From assembly GCA_004794785.1 (NCBI GenBank), contig SJOL01005652.1, positions 341,290 to 405,289 on the forward strand: a stretch of 64,000 nucleotides of DNA, read 5' to 3'. The notes beneath the pieces are model-generated. The model was not told the origin of the DNA and did not search any database. It saw only the letters and a program-made list of their open reading frames with translations. This stretch comes from Opisthorchis felineus. Its lineage: Eukaryota; Platyhelminthes; Trematoda; Opisthorchiida; Opisthorchiidae. The stretch's first letter is position 1. Every line of letters starts with the position of its first letter. Of this stretch, positions 34,291 through 47,263 are shown piece after piece. Made by a program: the position numbers and the translations under genes.

Positions 34291-37200
34291 AGTGGGTAGC
34301 AAAGATTAATGTGTAATCAAACTGATTGGTGCTATCCGGTTCAACATTTTTATAGGAATCTTATCGTGGTGTATTGCAAATCGTCAAAAGTCTCACTTTT
34401 GATGCCCTCAGAGTTCGACATACGACGGACCCGAATGTATTTTAAATACTTTAAATGTACAAGTCCCTCGAATGAAAATCCCCCGCGGGGAATGTCCCAC
34501 CTGATCCTAGGCGAGGGGGCATTCGCAAAAAACTGCTCATCAAATGTTGATAATAACACAACGACTTACTGAAGCCAATGCTTTATAACGATAACAAACA
34601 ACTTTTTACAGAAGCCATCATTACCAACCACGGATACCATCACGATGGTAGAATGCAGTAATACTACTTTAAGAAGCCAAAATCTTACAAGTTGTATCAG
34701 AAATTGCCTCAGAGTATCGTTCAGCACTAAGTTGGTATGCTATCTCATTGTAAATATATTCACTGCTGTGGGGACCCTATCCGGTGAGAGGTAAATCTGT
34801 AATCGAGATTGCCCTAATTTGTGTCGCCCCAACAATTATGTTAAATTTTCGACAGATGTTGTTTGTGCGTTATGCTAATTCAACTTTGTGTTATAGCAGG
34901 CTCCAGGGGCTGTTTAAAAACTGTCACTCAGAAGAAGTTAACCTTCAAAAAAATATTTTACTTGGAGTGTGAAGATTCTCCTGCGCGGAGAGTAACTGGC
35001 AGGAGAGACCTCTTTTGGTCTTTCCTTCAAGGTAGTCTCGCAAGAGACGATAAATTAGGCCTTCTTAAGTAGACAGATTTAGAAAAAATATCGTTTTGAC
35101 TGACATTTTCACACGGTATTCTTACAGTCAGAAAATGTAGTGGAGCTTTACTACAAAACCACTTGAAAGAGTTAACTAAAGGCTATGTTTGTTGATGCTC
35201 TATCTCTCCTGGAACAGATCTAAACACTGGAATAAGACCAACACATCATCCACAAATGAACCTATCTGAAAGTTCGTCTTTACAGCGAGTGTAAGTTTTA
35301 GTAGTGGTTGCTGTGTGCCATACGGATGACAATAATGTTGTGTGACCTCCAATCACTTGAGGAGAACATTTTTATATTCATGGCGTTGTTCAGAGATCTA
35401 CTTGGTGTAAAGTACTTAAAAGCCCAGTGCATGGACTTCACATCCTATTTTTCGTTGTGATGGTAGATATCTGTCACAAGTGTTTGCTGAAGTGGTTGCG
35501 TTGATGAAACACATTCTTAGGTTTAATCCACGATGAATGGACTACGGAAAATGACAAAATTGTATGGAAGTGAGGGAAACTGATAGATTTCCACAATGAT
35601 ATAGGATTAAGTCCAGTCTTTATAATACTTTTTATGACAGTCATAACAGAATGATCAGTGTGGCTAGTTATTTTTAAGGCTGTTCCCTTTCACGTCGCCC
35701 CACTTGACGGGATGCATGCCACTAGTATTCTGATGAATAAATGGCGCGCAAATGTGAACGGTCAGTTCGACTCAGTAGTAGGCCAAGCCATAGTTTTGAA
35801 TTTCAGAACATGGCGGATAAAATCAAAAATCATGTTCTGTTCGTCTCGGCTGTAACCGGAATAAGATTATCATAGTCAGTGGCATGGGGACGGATGGGTC
35901 GAGCCAATGTCGATCCAAGCAGTCATGGCCACCATTTTTCTCCGCCTTTCGCTAACCGAAACTCATCGAAAATCGAGATCCTAGCACCCTGGGTTTATTA
36001 AGAGCTTGTACGTGAATAACACGTTTCCTTTAGATGTTAAGCCTGCAGAAAAACATGAAATGGCCATACTGCACCAGGTGCGGTGAGCTGTGTACGACCC
36101 TGCACATTGCCTCAGTTGTCTCCTGTGATGCGCGCGGCAAATATGCGGACGATCTCTGATGTTAGGTAAACCAATCACGTGCATATGGTAGGTTCAATTG
36201 AGATCCGAATAAGTCGTCCGTTTTTGCTTACCTCCGAACACCTTTGCAGTGTAGGGACTGCCTCTGGATTAAGTTGGGTCGACAATCAAGGTTGTAAAGT
36301 ATGCTTTATTCATCAGAAATGTTTCAGAACAGATCGGTTTCAGCTGAAATTCTGGTGGACACTCATCGGCAAGTTGTGGTTATTCGTCATGTATTATCGG
36401 TCAGAATACTGAATTGTTTGACCGACCAGCGGAAAATAATTTCCATAGGTCACCTGAACGAAATATTTTGAATTTCCCTACTTAAATGAAGTTATGATGT
36501 ATCTATCGGTTCCCGGGTGAAGCCGCACTCATCAACCGCCTGCCAGTGATGGGTGCGTTAAATCCACGTTCTGGAGCACTCAAGTGCTTCAGAATTTCAC
36601 CGTTTTGCTCACAGTCTCATCCTTCGGTAAAAGGGTTGAAGACAGAAGATCAAAAATCAATCCGAGTAAGTTTCCAAGCCGAAAAACTCCTTCCTTCCGC
36701 CTTCGTCGCTACAAGTCCGTCACTGGCAGACGTATCGATCAATTATTCATGTTTAACCTGGTGTTGATTCGACTTTGATAGACAAAAACCCCTTGACTGC
36801 TTTATCGAGTCACACGACTTCTCGTGTTTGTTCCCCACAATATGACTACAGGTTTTACACGTGTTTCTCGGTCATTCACCTCGTTCTCACCAGTGTTCTC
36901 ACCATCTCCCATTGATAACAAGAGGCAGCCCATGCTTCTGGTCAATCTGAAGTAGTGACGTGAAGTGTGAATAAACAATACCTGCTTGTATATGTCAACG
37001 TAGTCCTGATTACCGGGCGGACTGTCTTGTTTCTATTAAGGAGTGCACGGTGTTGTACTCCTGCGAGAAGTTTCTGTCTCCTAGGCTACTTATAGAAACA
37101 GCCGATCGCTAATGAGGTACTGAATCTTTCTCCAGTACGTTCTTAAATTAACCCCTGGACTTCGTCAGAATAATCTTTGGACAGCCTAACGTTAATTTAG

Positions 37201-40200
37201 GAGACTTTAAGTTGGGTACGTTACTGATGTCATGTATCCAATCTTTTTGTGAAAGTACCCCTGTAATTGCGCGGCAGAGAGATAAGACGTGCGCACGACA
37301 ATGGCTAGAGATAATGAATCCCATCTCCTGTTACATACCAAAATGCCCTATTTCGTTAGAGCGTCCGAAATTTCCTTGCACCACTCGGCTTCGAATGTCA
37401 CTCATCGCAGTCACTATCGATGACACTAGTGCCCCACTGCCGTACTGCTCTCATTCGTACTGACTAGTCCCTGTGTATAAGCCATCACGAAGCAATTTGT
37501 TCTGTGGAATGCTCATATTCAGAGCTTTTCTAGTCACTAATTGTCCCATATACTGGTTTCCACTTTATTGCATCCTTATCTGCACTTTTTCAAAGCACGT
37601 TTCTGTGCGACTGATGTATCTAAATCACACAACAGTATTCTGATCATAAACCGATTCAGGTAAAGGTAGGTTTGCATCTTGGAGGTAACACCAATTAACA
37701 TCCACCATAACAGTCTTCTGATCTTGGAACCCATTTTTTCCACAAATAGTTGGGGACTCAAATTGTAAGCTTGTGTCACCGTGTAACGCGTTGTTGGAGT
37801 CAGATCGTGCCCAACCAGCAACACTTACAGGTTTAACCGAAAGCTCTCCATTACCATCGGAGAGAAAGCTCACAAACCACGGACGGAAGGAAAATTTAGA
37901 ACCACTAACTCAGAAAGTTTTGCTGTAAAGGCTTCTAAACCACCATGTTTCTGCCGCGACTTGTGGTGAATTTGTGAATCCACAAATTGTACTGCCGAGC
38001 GTCACCATCGCATGGTTGACTGGATTGTTAGAATCTACCAATACGGAGGAATTTTCGCTCCGTCTCGGTTATTTTCTAGTGGAAACCTGCTAGTTGATGC
38101 GTGAAGATTTGTTTTTGCAAGTTCCGATAGATACATCGGTGGAGCGAGTAGCCTGAGCTAGTCAAGATGTTCACGTCAATGTTTGCTTCTTTGCTTGCTG
38201 TCCGCTAACGGGAATCAATCAAGTAGGAGCGAGTTTCTCGTGTTTGACAACGCTTTTGTTGCCTGTGTTGCCAGTACCGGTGACCATATCACACTTTGTC
38301 AATGGAGTTGTATTTGTGATTAGTTACTGTGCATAAAATCGTCTGACATCGAATTGTTGACTTGTATTTTCACGTTTTGTCAGTCCCTCCCTGTCTGGGA
38401 ATTAATCGAACAGCTTTCCATTTTTTTGCAAGCTGTACGACTCGGAATGTTTTTTTTTTCGTAAGCGAAAGTCAATTTTTGGATGTATCACTCGAAAAAT
38501 TCTCATACTAATGAACACTTATTGCGCGATTACTTATTTATTTTCCAAAGAGGAAGACATTAGTAGAAAGCTAACCATATCCATTGCCATAATCATTGAA
38601 AAACTTTTCAAAAGTGTTCAGTAGCATGACAGTGTGTCTGCAGAAGGCCAGCTAGCCTCAAAGAAGACACTCTATATATGCTATCACTCGACACAACCAA
38701 CTTGGCTAAAAACCAACAAGAGCTTCCGGATAAAAGCCGACGCTTTAGCTGTTAACCAAACTGCTGTTCAGTTACTGGAATTCAGGTTTTGGATACCAAC
38801 TAAGTAGCTTAAAACTTATAATTCCCTCGTCATTTTTATATCCGTTGCTTCCTTTGACTCTCCAATAGGCATAGGGGGTCTCTCTCGAGTTCTTCACTTT
38901 TCACCCGCATAATACACCCTTAATCTGAGTAATATTCTCCAACGCATTAATCTTTCCATCCTATTTCATGTCTTCGGTGGACCTATTTGTGTCATGTGTT
39001 CTACAACCGATAAACTGAATTAAGATGTCACGCTAACAGTCCTCTCAGTTTACTTTCTTTTCCTGGTCGTCCGAGTTGACTGAAGCCTGTTACGCTGTCT
39101 AGCTGACCGAAGATTACTTTTCCATCCATCTTTTTATTCAAACACATACAGGAAGGTTGACATGACCAGATGCTCATGGTTGTGTAGCTTCGGCTTTCCT
39201 AACAGTTAAGCTTCACCTTTGAAAATGTCCGCTCGTGAATTTTATTTTCAAAATTTTTGTCTCAATTATGGTGCCTGTAGTACACTCATGGAGAAAGGAG
39301 CCTCAGTAAATAGTGAAAGCAGTGAAGATCAAGGTGCCCATACCTTCCATCACCATTCACACAACCGTGTTTGAGCGTGCATTTCTATTGAGACACCATC
39401 TGCAATCTCGTTTTAAGAACCTCGTCAAACACAATCCCAGCGCACAGCGATAAACCAACTTAAGCCGGATAGTCGGTTTAGGAAGTAGCTCCCACTGGGA
39501 TCAGCTGCATGCCAAATCCATACTTGGGTTTCCAGGCATCTGAAAGAAGAATCACATGTGAGGGAACCGGACGTCTATGTCTCCAAAAGGACCCGGTTTC
39601 ATTCCCTGTGGCCACCTCATAAGTTACCGAGCCCGGTGTCGAATCTACTCTGACAAGTGACTAGACTGGTTGGGTAAAAACCCCTTGAAATACCACGTCA
39701 CTGCACCCAAAATTCCCTTCTGATTTTTTGGGGCCGCTCTATAGACTATTTCGCGTACGCGACTCATCACATTATCCTCACAACCAGCAACAGTGGTGCT
39801 TAACTGTCCTACAAACTTGTCAGTATACAAAAGGAAATAGCTCCTCTGGTGTTACTTTTGTTCGGGTCAACTGTCTGCCATGACGACGGTCTCGTAGCTC
39901 ATAAAAATTTTTCCGGTGTACACTAGTTCGAGTACATTGCCTTTGTGGCTTCAAAAAGAGTGTCATTTTATCTGCAGAAGACTCTTAACCGCACGCGAGC
40001 AAAGTCAATGCATCTAATGTGGACAACGTTCATGTGTACGCCACGAGAACATACAACCTGAAGCTAGTATTGTGGTCACTTTCTGTAGAATAGTAAACAA
40101 CACTAGGTGGCCACGAAAAGTTTTTCCGGCCATACGATTTATGATGGGGTGACCGAACAGAGCCACTTGTAGGTCAACTTTTTTATTGCATGTTCTTTTG

Positions 40201-41279
40201 TTTGTAAGCACTCTGGTTGCTGTCAGTTTACGTAGTTGACGAGTGAGTGACAACCTCTAACGCAAACTTCAGTCAAATTTTTTCTGAGTTAGGTGCGGAG
40301 TTAGGACTGTCGAGCCACATTCTGTGAACCGATAGCTTATCCCGCCTTGTCTTCTGTTCTCATCTGCATTTCTCAGCTTGATGATATCCAATTTTCTGGT
40401 GCTTATTCTGCGGTAACTTTGGTTTTTGTCTTTCTGTCTTGCAAAGCTATGTTTAGAAATACCAGAAGACTGTCGTTTTCGGGGAATTTGACTCACTAGT
40501 CCCATTAGAAACTTGCTTAGTCGTTATGGGTTTGCTTCTGGGGCGTTTCTGTTGAATGTAGGTTTACACTGTTGTTCAGCTCTGTTCAGACTTCCTGAGA
40601 CCGCAATTCCTTTGAATGCCCCCATGCGATCATAGAGTGATTGACCTTCTCACTAGTATATCACATATTGTGTCGTCCTTATTTCAATGCAACCATAAAT
40701 CGCAAAACGCACTTTATGCTTGTTTCAGAATCACTTGCAAAGTAACCTTGTCTGGTCCGTACTCCAACTACCACGGCACCATAAATTGTTGTTTGTTGCC
40801 CGGGTTACCTCCGTCCTTATCCTGCTGTCCGCCCATCTACATCAATGTCTACTGTCTCACTCTTTTATGTCTTCCATCTGTTTTTTTCCCACGGTTGATT
40901 TGCTCCGCTCAACAAACCAGCTGGGCAGAGAAACTAGTTGACCAACTCTCGTTCGGATAATTGTATCGGATCAATACGCAGTTGTCATAGCTACACCCTA
41001 AAAGGAACAAATACCGTAAGGTGGTCCGGTTCTGTGTTTCCCATCCTAAGGAGGAGGGCCTGCTTGAGTTCACTGTGCGACCGTTCTGTGCGGTCAGTAT
41101 CGCACACATAAGTAAAACGGCGATGCAGTATTTGCTTCACTCAAAGCCGGATATGGTGGATATGGGACAGCTATTCCAGTAACTGCATTAGGGTCCATGT
41201 CTGCCCGCATCTTAATTGACTCAGATCACCATCTTCATCAATGACAGCAACAGCGCTGAGCTATAATGGTGCTCCACTA
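34291..41279. other. Intron 2 stretch with nothing recognised
   Basis: About 7 kb without an identifiable gene or element. All open frames are short (about 115 codons at most, 40616-40960) and lack known motifs. The frame at 36584-36778 (basic, 64 codons) was considered and not assigned. Confidence 0.4.
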
Positions 41280-42120
41280 CTGCAAAACCCTTTCAGTTTA
41301 TTCAGATAAAGCCCGATAGTGAAAAGAAGAAAGAAGGGACAGGGAAAGAGGTCCAGTGATATCTTTGCACCAGCCCCCGGGTTGCCTGCATCTCAGTCAG
41401 TCAACCGGGCGGCCAACTGACTGCATAAAGGCCACTGACACCGGCCAGCCGCCATAACTTCCAGTGTCTCCAGCCAAGCAAAGAATTCCATTCTGGAAGA
41501 TGGACAGCACCCAGACTTTTTGTAATATCCTGCATTTCTTTCTAGCAGGTCATATGTTGTCTATCACCAGGTTTTCATCACCCCGAAATAGGCACAGAAA
41601 ACAACGTTGTTCTCGGTAAATAATGACTGTTCGTGCGTAGAGCGTGACCAGACCGTCCTATTTCCCATCGCTGGATAAGTTCTTCAAGTGGAGTGCCTGC
41701 TGTTTCATCAAAACCCATTTCTTGATCACTTCATTCCGAATTTGTTGGTCCCAACGACGGCTACAGTTCTGAGACGTTAGTAATCAAAAATTTGAAGATG
41801 TCTCCTCCCACAGCGGCTAAGTTAAGCAGCTACACAACTTTGCACCTTGTGCTGTAGTCTTATACTTTCACCCTCTAAGACCCAATCGTATGCCTTTACC
41901 TCCCTAAGTAACCAAAATTGATAGACGCAATTCTGTCCTTTGGGATCCATTAGTTGAATTCAATCGGAGTTAATATAACTCCTGAGATACGTATGGTATT
42001 CCACAATCTCCAGTGTCTGCCCCTGGATTCTTAGGGCATATTCAAAGCCTGCACGTCACACAGCGTTATTTCAGGGTTTTTGAATCTCAAGCACATGCTG
42101 AGAACGGATTCGTATCATTA
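41280..42120 (-). mobile_element. Degraded LINE fragment of a second RTE-like family (C-terminus and 3' UTR)
   Basis: Minus-strand translation in shifting frames gives, in order: LRIQGQTLEIVEYHTYLRSYINSD (about 42045-41970), RRHLQIFDY.RLRTVA (about 41810-41770), and IRNEVIKK followed by GFDETAGTPLEELIQRWEIGRSGHALR and LPRTTLFSVPISG (about 41755-41590). The C-terminal LAWLETLEVMAAGRCQWPLC (about 41480-41420) ends at a stop before a 3' UTR. The pattern parallels the C-terminal part of the other LINEs (HRLRWLGHVLRMP..LPR, then MAQSRSQWRRC), but the residues between are distinct, so I read it as another family or a distant subfamily. Confidence 0.65.
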
Positions 42121-44768
42121 TCGTCCTTGTTCCTCGTTTTCATGTATCAGGTGTTCACTCGCAGTGATATGAGCACAGAATTTTCAGAGTCACATATTTA
42201 GCAACATTAAAAATGGATATAATTAACACCTTGCGACACACTAGTGCTAGCAGGTAAACCTTCGGAGAGCTCTCACAAATCTGTGAACACAAGGAGCGAA
42301 TGATATTCATGAACTTCTGAGATACGCATGCCGGTGCTCTAACACTTGACGTGCGGAATCCTGTTTGCTATCCCCACGTCATGTCTTCACGTGATGTCGT
42401 AAGACGACGGTGGGTCTCGTCATAACGAATGTCCAACTGCTACCCCTGATATCACTGCACTCGCAGCGAGCGCCCTTCTTGAATGTTTGCACCATTACCC
42501 ATTCGCCCCACGGTTCTTTCCGATAGACAGCGGCAAATCAGTTAGACAAATTTAAGACACATGGGGTTTCTAATAATTTTGAAGAATTCATTGCACACTC
42601 TGTGGCCGCAAGTGTGTAAAGTGAAGTAAGTTCCCACAAAATGTGACGGAGCGTACTTTGAATGTATGGAAAATATTGGATTTTCCGTCATTCAGTCGAT
42701 AAAGCCACAAATATATTTAGCATCTTTCTAAGCACACAGCATCGGTTTGCGCCGGTCGATTTATGATGTTTTTGGACATTTTATTAGTTTTGACTGGCTA
42801 TATGTCGTAAACAAATGGCTGTCTGCGTTTTAGTTACCCTGGCTAGTGGACTGGGACAATGTTAGTGGATGATTAGACCAGACCCCCTCAGGTCACGTGT
42901 TGGGACTGTCCAGACTCTAGCGCTGTCCGCCTACCGTGCAGAGTTAGTCGTGTGGTCAAACCAATACAAACAGAGGAAGGTTTGGTTGCGTTACTGCTGT
43001 TGGAACACGTGGGGCGCGTACCAGTTTTCAAAAGTTCTGCACAGACGTACCAGGCATGCACCAACAAAGTCAGCCTGGCCATTCTACATGCAGCGCGATG
43101 ACAGAGCAACATCTGGTTTTTTTTCCTAATGTGGGGTCTCGATATGGGAATCGAGCATGAAGTTTGTGCTCAGCTTTTCCTACCTTTGGCTATCTGCCTG
43201 TTTGTTCGATATGTTCGGCCAGACATTCCGCACAACGAATTCTGTTTAAAACATTCATCGATTTCTATGGAGAGATAAGATCTTTCATCTCACAATATGT
43301 TTCTGATTTCCTGAGGTTTCAAGGTTTTCCGGATGGCGGCTTTCCTGTCGGGCCACTAACGTATACTAACTGACACAAAACATCTCTTTTTTTTGTCTTG
43401 CAAGGGTGTGACATTCACTAGACGGGCGGCTACAAGAGATGTGAAGATTGAACTTTCGTATTATGTCCGGTATAGTTGTGGAGACCTTAATACATTGCTT
43501 TTTTCGTTACTACCGTTTAATCGCCTCAATGATGTAGTTCGCCGTGTACCTTACACTTAAATTCACAATCAACGATGGCAAACCAAACGGTATACTTAAG
43601 ATTTCCCATATGATAACAGGCAGAGAAGTATGATTCAAATCACTTAAACATTTCGAAAAGCTGATTCGGTCAAGCACCTTCATACCGGGCACTAACAAGC
43701 TACAACCCACCAGCCGAAGCCATCACAGCAGCGTTCGTCTGACCAATCCTCTCAAATGAAAAGCATGCTTCATCTACACGGTTGGCCGTTCAGCGGATCT
43801 CTCCAGTGAGAAAGACTACCTGAATAATGCTTAAATCAGTGACGCTACTGAGATGTTCCATCAGAGTATTCTAACCAACTCGAACGTGATAAACATTTGG
43901 ACCACTTTGTTAGGCTTCGGGAACCACCCCCTATATGGACCAGATAGCTAGGTCCATCGATCCAATAGCGTTGCCTATTCGAGAGGATTTTATGTCACAC
44001 AAACTACTTTTTGTGAGGGTAAGTATAATGCGAACACATAAGTCAGTGCAACAGTCTTTATGCCCAAGCTTAGTTGGATTCATATTGCCCTTCTGTTAGG
44101 TAGTTAATGTAAGGGAAATTTTCTACTGAGCTGCAAAGCGAAGGCTGGTAATGGGCTCGTAGAATCCCACATCGAACTGTCAATGCCACTTTATTTTAGC
44201 GTAAAAGGGTGTGTGGAGCATTCTGTGCACACTTTCGCCCCTTTGATCCTGAGGATATAGGACCAGACACCTTTTGTGACCGGAAAAGTTTGTTATTTTG
44301 GCTTGTGATTACCTCTGGCTAAATTCGAGCTGCCTTCTAATGTTCACCCACTACGTGTACTAGAATGAAGCAACACTGGTTGGACTGCTACATGACAAGA
44401 GTGCAAGTCAAATCATGAATTACCACAAAAGTCAATACAACGGTATGGCTTGGCGCGACTAGCCATACGGCCTGAGCGTGCATTTGCGTAGGATCAACGT
44501 GATCAATTGTGTGTGTATGTGTGACACATCTAGCTTCAGTGTGCGAATAACAGTGAAGGATTGAAAACGAACGGTCGGTTTACTTTGAGTGCGCTAGTGG
44601 AGGTAACCGTATACATTCCTCCATCCAGCTTGAGATGACCTACACGGTTTGCGCAGACCTTCTGTTCCGTCGAACAGCTTCGTGCGTTGCTGTAGTGAAG
44701 TGTCACATGCGTCTAAGATATACCACGGGATTTGGTTTGACTCTACAGAGTTTGTGCCAATATCACTG
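42121..44768. other. Intron 2 stretch with nothing recognised
   Basis: No element or gene recognised. Frames at 42869-43129 (+) and 42888-43112 (-) overlap on opposite strands and carry no known motif. Confidence 0.4.
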
Positions 44769-44793
44769 TCAATCAATCAATCAATCAATCAAT
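44769..44793 (-). repeat. (TCAA)n 3' tail of the LINE
   Basis: Six TCAA units on the plus strand (ATTG-type on the element strand) mark the 3' end of the minus-strand LINE. Confidence 0.8.
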
Positions 44794-44930
44794 TTATCAG
44801 CTATAAACCGTGTACCATAGGCACATTGGTTCCAGCTGCTACAGTTTCGATCACCGGAAAACGGGAATGTGGAACGTACAACCAAGCCTTGCAGGCGAAG
44901 GCATGTTCAGTTTGTTCGGAAATTGGGTAG

Positions 44931-46112
44931 CTACGCATTGAAGGCGATAGCTTTGATGCACCAATGCCACTGACTGCGCGATTGGGCCATTCCTGCCAAT
45001 GTCCTTAACCACTGGTGATTTGAGTCCCGGGGTCCCCATCCAGGGAGGCGGCAGTTGCCCACCCGACTAAGTTTACTGGTTAGTGTTTTCGTACTTTGTT
45101 GCCAGGTCATACACTGCCCACCTCTCGGTCGCTCCCACTCAGCACAGGGGTGGGAATAAAGAGCTCTGCGAGGCAGACGGTCTTCTGGCATGCGGAGTAC
45201 ATGTCCCAACCAGCGCAGCCTATGAAGCGTGAGTAATTCATCTTTCGCGGGAGAGTTCCTTCTTCCTAAGACCATCTGGCATACCTCAGCATTACTAATC
45301 CGATGTTCCCACCATACCTGACCAATGCTTCGCAGACACTGATGATCAAACACTGGCATCTTCCGTATATCCTCTGCGCGTAGGGGCCACATCTCTGATC
45401 CATAAAGCAGTATGGATCGCACCACCGCAGTGTAAACTCTTCCTTTGACAGACAAACTGACGTCACTTCGGCGCCATAGGTGTCGGAGGTTGGCAAAAGC
45501 TGCCCTGGCCTTTCCGATTCGAGAAATAATCTCATCTCCAGTCAGTCCACCGGAGCTTATACAGCTGCCCAGGTAAACAAATTTATCTACCACGTAGATT
45601 GGCTCACCTGCAAGCATTAGTTGTGGGTTTGATCCCACCCAGTCTTGTACTGGCAGTTTACACTTTGCAGGTGTGAAGCGCATGCCAAACCGTGCGGCAG
45701 AGTAATTTAGGTTATTTAAAATCGTTTGCATTTGTGAAGGATCTGAACCAAGGAGAGCAGTATCGTCTATATGCTCAATGTCTGTGAGGGAACGTCCCGG
45801 GAGCATTTCGACTCGTACGCGCCCACAGGAGTTCGCATGCAGTGCCCTCATAAGGGATAGAAATTTGGAAGGGACACCTTTGATCGCCAGACACTGCCAA
45901 AGTTGCTGACGATCGACAGAATCAAAAGCAGCTTTCATATCCGGAAAAATGACCAACGTGGGGCGTTTGAAGGAGTGGCGCTGTTCAAGAATTTGTCTCA
46001 AGGTAAAGAGATGGTCGATGCATCCTCGACCGGGGCGAAACCCAGCTTGATTCTCACGAATCTGTCTCTCCCGATAATCCATCAACCTGCGCAAAATAAT
46101 GCCAGAGAGCAC
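44931..46112 (-). pseudogene. LINE reverse transcriptase and C-terminal segment, with internal deletion
   Basis: An open frame of 393 codons, the longest uninterrupted stretch of this copy. It starts within the RT at VLSGIILRRLMDYRERQI and continues with NQAGFRPGRGCIDHLFTLRQILEQRH and FPDMKAAFDSVDRQQLW (motif A Asp present). At HANSCGRVRV it jumps directly to EMLPGRSLTDIEH, losing about 45 residues, including the GVRQGCPLSP box that the plus-strand copy retains. Motif C reads HIDD instead of YADD. The thumb and C-terminus (FVYLGSCISSGGLTGDEIISRIGKA, HRLRWLGHVLRMPEDRLPR, WGPRDSNHQW) are well kept. Not catalytically competent. Confidence 0.88.
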
Positions 46113-46419
46113 CTTAGATGCGACGGATACCAGGCTGATACCGCGATGGTTTTCACATGGCGTTCTTGCTCTCTTTGAAAACTGGGATGACGGTCGAGGA
46201 GCTCCATTCGGCTAGTATTCTGTTTTAGTTCCAAATCTTCTGCAGCATCGTTGTCAGACTATTCACCAGGACCTCGCCACCTTTGAAGAGCGCGGGGTGT
46301 AGACCATCCGGGCCAGGTGCCTTGTCGCGCTTCAGGATTGAGATCTCCCGCTGGATTTCCGTTCCTGATGGTGGATTGGTGTCAATGTTCCATTCGGGCA
46401 CGCTTGGTTCTTCCAGCGG

Positions 46420-47100
46420 TTAGGTTGAGGGAGACCAGGTGAACTGTTCTTGGAAGTGCTCAGCCCACCGCTCAAGACGGCGATTGAGGGAGTGAATTGC
46501 TGTTCCGTCTTTTTCGCATATTGTATCACTGACACCTGCCTTCTTTTGACCCGTTGGTCGAATCAGTTGAAACAGGGCACGGCTGTTGCCTGCAGCGAAA
46601 GCCCTCTCCATCTCCTGGGCCTTCGAAATCCACCAGCGTTCTCTGTCATTCTTCAAGCTTCTGATTATCCGGTGTTTGAGGGATCTGCGTGCGCCATCAT
46701 AGTCGAAAGTTTCTGGTATGGCCTTTCTGGCAGCAATAAGACCTGCTGATCTCGAAGATATCCAGTGTTCATTGAGTCGAGTCAGATAGGCTTGACAAAC
46801 AGTTCTGAAATCTGAGAGCATTGCTTCTTTAACTCGCCTCCATTCATCCTCCAAGCAATCTTCGTCGTCCAAGTTACTGTGCATTTCCAGTAGCTTTCTA
46901 GCCACATCAGCTCGATACTCTTCAGCTACTGAAACTTGTCGAAGTTGATGAACGGAGCTGCCCTCTTTCGGCACGCGTAGTGCTGGCGGAGAGCGAAGTG
47001 CTAGGCGGGCCGGCACGATGGCGTGATCAGAGTCAAGTTGCGTACCCCAGAAGGAACGACAATCCTTAACTGAGGCTCTCCATCGGTGACTGATAGCCAT
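46420..47100 (-). pseudogene. LINE endonuclease C-terminus and linker to the RT
   Basis: It starts at AISHRWRASVKDCRSFWGTQLDSDHAIV (the terminal SDH box of the APE-type endonuclease is intact). It continues through DGARRSLKHRIIRSLKNDRERWW and GNSRALFQLIRPTGQKK to NRRLERWAEHFQEQFTWSPST, where a stop interrupts. Its Trp in LERWAEHF shows that the stop at 13944 in the plus-strand copy is a mutation. The next part of the RT resumes near 46200. Confidence 0.82.
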
Positions 47101-47263
47101 ATGGTCCAGTTGAGTCCACGACTGTCTTGTGGTAGGTGGCCTCCAAGTAACTCGGTGTGAGCGTTTGTGTTGGAAGTTCGTACTGGCCAGGAACAGACGA
47201 TGATCTGCACACAGCTGAAGAAGCCGCTCCCCATTATCCGTACGCTCAGCATCGACTCCAAAT

